From: Riptortus pedestris
Taxonomy: Eukaryota > Arthropoda > Insecta > Hemiptera > Alydidae
Direction: 5' to 3'
Assembly: GCA_019009955.1 (NCBI GenBank)
Contig: CM032230.1
Span: forward strand, 28,838,501-28,902,500
Length of the DNA stretch: 64,000 nt
Below are positions 56,133-64,000 of the stretch, one piece after another. The notes beneath the pieces are model-generated. The model was not told the DNA's origin. It made no database searches and worked only from the letters and a program-made list of their open reading frames with translations. The position numbers and the translations under genes were made by a program. Position 1 is the first letter of the stretch, and each line of letters starts with the position of its first letter.

Positions 56133-56940
56133 AACGACCGTCACGCAGGGGCTGCGTTAACTAAGCAGATTTCCCACCAGTACCACGTATTTGCATTTAT
56201 CTCAAAACGTACAAGTTCAAGGAAAAGAATATTTGTTTGGTATTTAGGTTTCAAATAAAGTGGTTCATTATATAACAGGTTATTGTTAATATGACATTAG
56301 TAGGAGTTTACTCGTAGGAAAATTAAAAAATGCATATGTTTCTGTTAATAATCAAGATATTGAAACAACATTTATAGAACATTAAATGTGCAATAAGATT
56401 GGTTCTACAATGTTTGGATCCGACTTTTAACAACGGAAATATTTCAAATTTTCGTTCTCCCTCTCTGGAATTGGATTTAACTTAAAATCTCTCTGTGGCA
56501 GATCATTAAGAAAGACACAAATAAATATGTAATATGCAATTAAGATTTTAAGTTATGCTCAAAAAATGTTATTTCATCAAAACCATACACGTTTTTTATT
56601 AAGATAGTGAAAATACGAAGAGCATAAATGTATTTAACAATATTTATAGTACAATACATTTGCAATAACATTGATTCTATACAATTTGTCGATCCGACGG
56701 ATAATAAATGATATTAAGAATTTTCGAAATTCCTCCCCTCTAAACCCAACCTGCCACTATTAACAATTAATCTCGAATTACGACCGTAGGAGCGGTAACA
56801 GACTATATATATAAAATTTAGAGCGGGCCTCATTTTCGTTATCTACTTGGTAGGATAGATGGAAATTTGAAGAAATCTTTCGAAAATCCTGTCATGGGTG
56901 CAACCTCAATACCTTATTTCCCATAAGGGAAACCTGCTAA
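56133..56940 (+). mobile_element. Family H element(s), module B, with 3' end
   Basis: 5' AACGACCGTCACGCAGGGGC, module B, and the middle up to about 56465 (TTTCAAATTTTCGTTCTCCC). An unrelated 125-bp segment follows, then a second copy of the middle from about 56590 (AACAATATTTATAGTACAAT, GATTCTATACAATTTGTCG) through a tiny TATATATA tract to the 3' half, ending in an imperfect palindrome and CTGCTAA at 56940. It is either two truncated copies or one copy with an internal duplication. Confidence 0.68.
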
Positions 56941-58075
56941 AATACCTCCTGCCCTACAATTACAAATGTGAATCTAAAAAATACAAGTACCACTGAGAAA
57001 TAACCACTTTAGTACATACTGTGTGTCGTATTTTTTGGCTTTTATTCAATTTTGAGATGATGCTGAATATCAAATTTCGCGATTTTTTGGTTCGCTTGAT
57101 CGGCAAAACCCCAGACAAACAGAACCAATTTTCCTCATAAATGTTATGTAAATAGTGACCACTTGCTAAATAACTTTATTCAAATTGTCTTTTATATAGT
57201 TATTCTAACTATTTATATAAGCAATATTCCAAGCCTTATAGAAACTTATGTTTAACAAAAACATAACAATTACTGTATAAGTTATTCTTTAATTCGTTAC
57301 AAGAAATAACAATATTTGACTGATGATAGAGGAGGAATGAGAGCAAGTTTCACTTACAAATGAAGATTAATTGGAAAACTTGGAAATAGCAAATTAGGAC
57401 ATCCTGTGATTTAAAACTGAGATGGCATCGGATTTTAATTTATGGCATTCCTCTAGAGTAATTAAACCACTAATGACCGCCCATGATGTGCTCCGGAAGA
57501 GATAAGTTAAGATATAATATTTAAATCATCGTTGAACATATATTACTTTGCCGTCAGATGGGAATAGTTATAAATAAAACAACAACAAACATTCTAATTT
57601 CACAGTCAAATTAACCTCTTTTGACATAATCAAGTAAGGGACATGCACCATTCTCCTAGCTTTTCATTTTAATGAGATGCGTAAAGATTTATCTCAGCTT
57701 GATAATTTTTTTTTTCTTAACAAAAAGATACAAATGAAAACTTTGGGAAACCATTTAATTGATTTACCAATTTGTGCAAACCTTTCTCTAAGCTCTTCTT
57801 CTAGTGTTTTAATAAATTTTACTATATATAACTATGAGCCTAAATCCAAAAAAGGTTACGTTTCTTTATTTATTTGGTACACTACTCTACCCCTTACGGT
57901 AATTTATTCGTAAATTTCAATTCACTTTTGCCCTTGTACATTACGAAATTTTCGATTGGTGTAGGAGCATGCAAAAAAAAAAATCAACATTAGTTATTCA
58001 GTGTGCAAAATAGTGTGAAAATGCATTCGTTATGTGTCAATCGATATGCTGTTAACTCATGATACAGAACAAAAG
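56941..58075. other. Intergenic DNA, nothing recognised
   Basis: AT-rich, with short unsupported frames only. Confidence 0.4.
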
Positions 58076-58432
58076 TTTTTTTTTATTTTATTGTTTGGCA
58101 TTATAGACCTTAGAGATCCTTAGCCGCCACACAGTTATCAAATTTGCGTTCAGAATTCAGCAAAGAGAATCATCATGACGTACATCCCCCATTAACCAAG
58201 GAGGACCCGGAATCAGTTGTCTCTAGTAGTCTGAAGGACCTCAATAAATCTTAAAAGGTATGTGGCCAGTTCACCAAGTGTCATCCTACCTGGAACGGTG
58301 ATCTAAGAGAGTCATAATCACTAGCTGTCGTAAATACTCGCTAGGCTCCCGTTAATCTACAAGCACCGCAACACTAGCCCGCTCTGGAAACGAACTCACG
58401 AACTACTGTATTCACTGGGTGAGGATTGAACG
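58076..58432 (-). repeat. Dispersed repeat family R2, copy 2
   Basis: Partner of 42556-42868, slightly longer and diverged: TTTGGCATTATAGACC, CTTAGCCGCCAC, CTAAGAGAGTCATAATCACT, CTCGCTAGGCTCCCGTTAAT, GCACCGCAACACTAGCCCGC and GAAACGAACTCACGAACTAC. Two copies do not define the ends. Confidence 0.6.
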
Positions 58433-58728
58433 TAAAAAAAAACAGTAGAGGCACTTGGCCTTCTTATTGATCCTTATTAATAAATCTTCGTTTAAATTTA
58501 ATTTTCTACAACTGTTGTTTTATGCTTGTTCGAAAATTGAGGAAATTGTTTCTGCTTTTTTTTTAGCCTTCATTACACCCCCACATCTACTCTTCATATT
58601 TTCACTTTGTGTAACAGAGTCATTAAACGTCTCAATACCATCCAACATATTAATTTTTGCTTACATAGATTTATTTATGCGGGAGAAATAGAAAGTAGTA
58701 CATGGTGATCTTCTGACTGGCACTCCAC

Positions 58729-58772
58729 CACGAGGGAAATCTGCTTAGTTTATGTAGCACTTGCGTGACAGG
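58729..58772 (-). mobile_element. Family H 5' terminus only
   Basis: CACGAGGGAAATCTGCTTAG, TTATGTAGCACTTGCGTGAC and AGG form an isolated minus-orientation 5' end with no module or middle. Confidence 0.6.
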
Positions 58773-59440
58773 TTTATTTCATAGAACCACTTGTAATATT
58801 AATATAAAATACATTGATTTTTATGAATTTTTACCAGTTATCAGTTGTTATTATAGTTGAACCAGACTAGCATGCTAATCGCTCATGATGCGGAGCATGA
58901 ATGAACAAATAATAATAGAAATTATATTAGTGATTATTGTTTCTTCAAAATGACATATTTTATTTTTACCGTATGCTATTTTTAGAGAATGATAAAAGAG
59001 CTGGGAGAAAGAATTTATTTTAGAGTTTCCATCTTCTTCCAAATATAGGAAAACCCACTTAGGAAGTTGCCCCCATTGGATACATTAGGTTGCAACCATT
59101 TTAGGCCATATATGAAAATGTCAATCTTTCCGCAATAGAATTGCATTTTGTTTTAGTTATATCCAAATATTAAGCCAGCTCCAAGGTTCCTACTTTGTGG
59201 GAAAATGTAGGTAAATGCAAAAGAAAACAAATAAAGCCTGAAAATAATGTGACATTCATTCTCCAATGCGTTAATATTATTGCTCATTATAAAAATAGAC
59301 GTATATTCATCACTTTTCTCTACACAAAAAGAACAGAAGGTGAGAACAAATAACTGAAATAAAACAAGAATCGATTGAAAGTCACTTCCTATAAATATTA
59401 TTGCTAATGGCCTAGTAATTTTGTGAAAAACTCAAAAATT
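58773..59440. other. Intergenic DNA, nothing recognised
   Basis: AT-rich to mixed composition. 59040-59200 is somewhat more complex and includes CCATATATGA, a serum-response-type word, but nothing firm. Confidence 0.35.
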
Positions 59441-59650
59441 AGGGACTCTGTTTGTTAAGGCGTTTGTTCTAATAAACTTGATAAGCCAAGAGCCGTGGGT
59501 TTGATTCCTACCTTGGCAATCAAATTTTAATTATTGACGAACACATTAAATAAAATACCCAGTCCTACAAAGGCTAGAAAAGAGTGGGCCTGTAGACAAC
59601 CTGTCCCAATTAGCTTTAGTTGCATGAAGTAAATTTAAATATATAATTAT
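59441..59650 (+). mobile_element. SINE, divergent full-length copy
   Basis: Decayed 5' region GGGACTCTGTTTGTTAAGGC, box B GGGTTTGATTCCTACC, ACATTAAATAAAATACCCAG, AAAGGCTAGAAAAG, TGTAGACAACCTGTCCC and AATTAGCTTTAGTTGCATG. It is more diverged than the copies at 24641 and 39103, and no target duplication was seen. Confidence 0.65.
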
Positions 59651-60810
59651 CAGAAATTAGTAAATTATTTGTATAAAAGCATATGGAATTTTTGTTGACA
59701 GAAGATTAACAAATAATGACACTACTTCAGTTTACTTATTTTATATTTTTAAATATTCTACATTTCCCATGTTAAAAATGATAGCCGCCTATTCCATTGA
59801 TATCAGCTGTCCAGCTGTGTTCTATAAATATCGAAAACTAAGAACAATCAGTACTGTCTGCTTTTTAGGATGCATTAACCGTAACCAGAAGATCCAATAG
59901 GCAATAATTAATTAAAATGATTTATAATATGTCAAAATTGCTTTCCTCGAGAATTGTTAAAGTTGAGTTACCAATTATTGATTTAAGTGTGGTCAGATTA
60001 CATTTTAAAATAGTATTATTATGGAGTTCATCAGTATATTAATATGCATAATATTAATATTTAAAGAGGTTAAATTAATAATTGTAGTTTAAGAAATATT
60101 GGTGCTTATATAGGGGCTATAAACTTTATACCGGCTTCATTTACATTTTAGATAAGATAGCCGATAGACGTTTTACCCAGAACACTTTGAATAGAATAAA
60201 ATAGCAATAACAACTAATAAATTACATTTCTCGGGAAGTTATCTGAATGCAAAATTTGCATAAAAACTAGCAATAAATCCTTATTACCAGTAAACATACA
60301 ATAATATAAATCAACCAAAATATCAGAAGCTTTAATGAAATGAAATATTATTTTTTATTTTAAGGAAAATCAGGTACTAACTACTCAGATTTCCCAAGTG
60401 GTGTAAACACACATAGTTGACGTCAGGTATTGTCTATACTCTTTTTCTCCTTTATTAAGTAATCAATTCAATCAGGGTTTTAAACGTTTATTAGTATACT
60501 AGATTACATTGATTGAATATAGAGTGCGTAGTACAACTAATATAATATTATGTCAACAGTAGCCGTAGAAATTATGTCTTGGGATAATTATCCTTTACAA
60601 ATATTAAGATCCACTCGCGTAAGCCAACAAATACAGAAATATTCTGAAACCGGAACACACACACGCTCACTCTCTTACACCACAGAAAGAACTTCCTTCG
60701 ACACTGTCAAAAGCTATGCTCAGAAACTATAATGAGAGTCATTCTTAATAAATTTGTAAATAATACATTTTGCCTTGAAATACGATTTGTGTTTACTTGG
60801 TGGGTGCGAT

Positions 60811-60812
<2 letters not shown>
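59651..60812. other. Intergenic DNA, nothing recognised
   Basis: AT-rich. A possible family H tip (TACTCAGATTTCCCAAGTGG at about 60380-60399) is the only hint of a feature. The 60-codon frame at 60550 is unsupported. Confidence 0.4.

Positions 60813-60868
<56 letters not shown>
60813..60868. repeat. (AT)n microsatellite
   Basis: About 56 bases of alternating TA without adjacent family H sequence. Confidence 0.9.
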
Positions 60869-60869
<1 letters not shown>

Positions 60870-61052
60870 CGTGATTCTATTTTTAAAGCAAAAGTCTTAT
60901 GAATGAAGATTCGTATTATCGATGGAGAGCACATCAAGTAAATTCACCTCCTATAAATTTCTCTAATATATTTATTATGTCTACAGGAGCAATTTAAAAC
61001 AATTATTTAAAGTCTCTCATAATCTTCCTACAAAGAAATCGTACATTATTAC

Positions 61053-61944
61053 GAGTGTTAGTGTTGTTTTAGGTAGGGTAGTATCTGACTGGAGTGTTAG
61101 TGTTGTTTTAGGTAGGGTAGTATCTGACTGGAGTGTTAGTGTTGTTTTAGGTAGGGTAGTATCTGACTGGAGTGTTAGTGTTGTTTTAGGTAGGGTAGTA
61201 TCTGACTGGAGTGTTAGTGTTGTTTTAGGTAGGGTAGTATCTGACTGGAGTGTTAGTGTTGTTTTAGGTAGGGTAGTATCTGACTGGAGTGTTAGTGTTG
61301 TTTTAGGTAGGGTAGTATTTGACTGGAGTGTTAGTGTTCTTTTAGGTAGGGTAGTATCAGACTGGAGTGTTAGTGTTGTTTTAGGTAGGGTAGTATCTGA
61401 CTGGAGTGTTAGTGTTGTTTTAGGTAGGGTAGTATCTGACTGGAGTGTTAGTGTTGTTTTAGGTAGGGTAGTATCTGACTGGAGTGTTAGTGTTGTTTTA
61501 GGTAGGGTAGTATCTGACTGGAGTGTTAGTGTTGTTTTAGGTAGGGTAGTATCTGACTGGAGTGTTAGTGTTGTTTTAGGTAGGGTAGTATCTGACTGGA
61601 GTGTTAGTGTTGTTTTAGGTAGGGTAGTATCTGACTGGAGTGTTAGTGTTGTTTTAGGTAGGGTAGTATCTGACTGGAGTGTTAGTGTTGTTTTAGGTAG
61701 GGTAGTATCTGACTGGAGTGTTAGTGTTGTTTTAGGTAGGGTAGTATCTGACTGGAGTGTTAGTGTTGTTTTAGGTAGGGTAGTATCTGACTGGAGTGTT
61801 AGTGTTCTTTTAGGTAGGGTAGTATTAGACTGGAGTGTTAGTGTTGTTTTAGGTAGGGTAGTATCTGACTGGAGTGTTAGTGTTGTTTTAGGTAGGGTAG
61901 TATCTGACTGGAGTGTTAGTGTTCTTTTAGGTAGGGCAGTATCT
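61053..61944 (+). repeat. Minisatellite, 39-bp unit, 22 full copies plus one partial
   Basis: Units of 39 bases begin GAGTGTTAGTGTTGTTTTAG and end GTAGGGTAGTATCTGACTG. Phase is kept exactly from 61053 to 61944, so no unit has an indel. Most units are identical. Variants: unit 7 has ATTTGACTG, unit 8 GTTCTTTT and ATCAGACTG, unit 20 GTTCTTTT and ATTAGACTG, and the last partial unit GTTCTTTT and GGGCAGTATC. No reading frame of note crosses it. The G-rich strand has GGTAGGGTAG in each unit. Confidence 0.98.
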
Positions 61945-62061
61945 TATAGATATCGGAATGTAGTTTTCCATGCAGTTGTACTTCATGGACATATTATAGT
62001 ACTATGGACATGCAGTTTTCTATTGGGTGGTGTCTTATATATTTGTTAACGAAGTTATTGA

Positions 62062-62131
62062 AGTAGATAACCCGTCCCAGTTAGCCTTAATTGCAAAATG
62101 TGGACGTTAATTAATAATAATAATAATAATC
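62062..62131 (+). mobile_element. SINE fragment, 3' end with AAT tail
   Basis: AAGTAGATAACCCGTCCCAG, TTAGCCTTAATTGCAAAATG and TGGACGTTAATTAATAATAA. Only the last ~70 bases of the SINE. Confidence 0.75.
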
Positions 62132-63874
62132 TAAGTTATTATTTTAGAGACAAGAACATTGAATCCATAGACGGCGTTTGGCCAATGTTCCTTTGAACAG
62201 AAAATCCTATCATTATGCATAGGAAGGAATCCTACTTGAATATCCTTGAACCCGAAAATTCCTTTGCCAATGATTTCATTTATTTAGTGACCTTTATATT
62301 TTATTTTTTATTTTTCAATTTATTTATTGATACCAATTTTATTACTGTATTATGTTTAATGCTATTTTCAGGTTTAACCCTTAGTTATGATATTTTTTTC
62401 ACGCTAAACCCTTTGTAAACCTCATCATGTCGGGGCGGGTATGTATTTTCTTAATATGTTAATAAATGAAATCAGAGGCAAGTCATTACTTCCTATTGCA
62501 TGTGAAACTAATATTTTTCAATCCAACACCACTGAAAAACAAATTACAGCATTTTATATTATGTTAATATTCATTATTAAAAATACCTACCTGAAGTCAG
62601 CTATTAACCGCGAAGAGAACTAAGATAAATATCTGAAGGAATTTCCTAACAAACAATTTGCCCATTCCAAACCTAAAATGTGGCTAAGTGGTTATTGAGG
62701 CTGATCACAAAATTCAAACAATATTTATCTTTCTGTCTTGGCTAATTAAATTTAGAACTCTATCGAAAAAAATAGTATCAAAGGTTCCCAGAACGAGAAT
62801 AACTCCGAATACTTTCTATTTTTGAAACTACTATCTACAGTTTGTCCCAAGAATATAAAAGTTTGTTCCGAAAACATAAAATTCAGTCAATAATTTAATT
62901 CAAAATATCTCAATTTTTACGTTAATGATTTAAAAATAAATTCATGTACAAGGTATGCATTAGTAATATCGTACGTATCATCAACATGGATACTTTAATT
63001 GTACTTGTTTCAAAATGAAGTCCTAAATGTTCAAACATTAGATATAACGAGTTTGTAAATTATAAGGAGTTATTTTCTGATTATGACTTCGTCTAAATAA
63101 ATTGAGCTCTTTTGTTGTCAATGATATTCTTAATATCCGTTTGGCTTTGATAAGTTGATACTCCTGTAAACTGTAATATGGCAGAAATCCCTGTTATCAA
63201 GGTTTGATTCACAGGTTATTTAGTGAGAAGAATTTGTTGCACCTTTCCTCATTTATATTCATTTCCTTTGAAAAAAAAAATGAAGGGTTCTAGGACATTT
63301 GCTTAATATTCAGCCACTGCCTCATGGAGTTTCAAACTTGAAAGAAAAATTACCTTATTTATAATCAGGTTTTGGAATGAAATAACCCACTTTTATTAAC
63401 CAGGTCATTTAAAATGAGTTATTCATCACTGCTACCTGAAGAAAAAATTGGGCGACAGATGAACATATACATTCAGGTGTAAGATAGAGTTCAAACGAAC
63501 TGTTTTTTCGAATAAATTCATTTTTTCGAAGTCTTATTAGAGTGTACAATTTATCAATATTTGGTGCAAGAATCAATATTCTTCTTGTCACGGGCTAAGG
63601 GAATAAAGTGAAAATAATGTCATATTTTCAATTTTGTTGACTGTATACAAACACTTCATCATGTATAACTATTTTCTTTCCAAAACATTCTACAATCTTT
63701 ACACACTTGGAGACTACAAACAGAAACACTTGAGATACCTACAAGAGGGCTATACTAGCATCACCTCATGGTATGTACACTTGGTACATTGGACTACAGA
63801 AAAAATACAATCTCCTAAAACTTCAACGAATACAAAGGCTGATGTCCCTGAAAATAATAAAAAGCTACTAAAAT
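62132..63874. other. Intergenic DNA, nothing recognised
   Basis: AT-rich with unsupported short frames (62215-62418, 62441-62623, 63409-63591 minus). Confidence 0.4.
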
Positions 63875-64000
63875 TGAACCAATTGATCTATAAATATTGT
63901 TCTATAGATATTTTCTGTATCATTAATATTAACCGAGATATTTGGATTTTATACTTTTTGCTTTTAGTAAATCACCTCTCCTACTCATGTCATAGTATTA
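63875..64000 (-). mobile_element. Family H fragment, cut by window end
   Basis: TTGATCTATAAATATTGTTC, AATATTAACCGAGATATTTG and CCTACTCATGTCATA match the minus-orientation junction of middle and module B. It continues beyond the window. Confidence 0.6.

Noticed and set aside
61053..61944. CRISPR-like array
   Set aside because: Repeats are directly abutting identical 39-bp units without unique spacers, in a eukaryotic context. It is a minisatellite.
61081..61944. Telomeric repeat (GGTAGGGTAG words resemble insect or other telomere motifs)
   Set aside because: The motif occurs once per 39-bp unit and never as a short tandem telomere repeat.

Overview
This is a 64 kb window of AT-rich animal nuclear DNA. 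It is probably from an arthropod, most likely an insect. That placement rests on inference: it holds an apparent mellifera-type mariner, a Tc1 element, a gypsy-like LTR that begins AGTTAA and ends TTAACT, a Ginger-like element, and very many structured repeats resembling Helentron/DINE elements. I found no intact host gene, no convincing host exon, and no true tRNA or rRNA gene. Nearly all open reading frames are repeat-internal, low-complexity or unsupported.

The window is dominated by one repeat family, here called family H, with about 35 full or partial copies on both strands. A complete copy starts with a 5' end containing GTCCGTCACGCAGGGGC, followed about 15 bases later by AGCAGATTTCCC. 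It then has a variable 5' module, a conserved middle with a poly-C tract, a central (AT)n microsatellite and a conserved 3' half. It ends in a 20-base perfect palindrome (GATTTCCCTTAAGGGAAATC) followed by TGCTAA. The 5' AGCAGATTTCCC is repeated in inverse at the 3' end. This layout matches non-autonomous Helentrons (HINE/DINE-1 type). I infer that class from structure, not from a database match.

Layout: 1-8.5 kb has H copies, one of them split by a nested 844-bp Ginger-like element with duplicated target (4507-5350). 8.9-10.2 kb has a lone gypsy-like LTR with a lysine-tRNA primer-binding site and an inverted partial LTR. 11-16 kb has SINE pieces and H fragments. 16.3-22.8 kb has nested H copies, a broken Tc1 element inside an H microsatellite, and two retroposon insertions with a shared tail. 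24.6 kb has a full SINE with target duplication. 25.8-32.2 kb is a 6.4-kb inverted repeat centred on an (AT)n tract and bounded on both sides by H 5' ends. It is followed by a 677-bp tandem duplication, then more H copies to 38 kb. 38-42.3 kb holds two decayed LINE fragments and a SINE. 43.6-47.4 kb has H copies, a ~300-bp tandem repeat and a long CT/GT/AT microsatellite. 47.4-50.7 kb is largely single-copy. 50.7-51.9 kb is a dead mariner. 52.4-53.1 kb holds small inverted-repeat elements. 54-57 kb has older H copies. 61.05-61.94 kb is a 39-bp minisatellite of 23 units.

Several GC-richer, non-repetitive blocks (about 6.5-6.9, 34.0-34.25, 43.1-43.37, 48.0-48.56 and 52.0-52.25 kb) look like candidate conserved non-coding elements. 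A block near 17.5 kb and a second near 24.1 kb are related copies with an unusually well-conserved 94-bp core. The window is best read as a gene-poor intergenic or intronic region remodelled by transposons.
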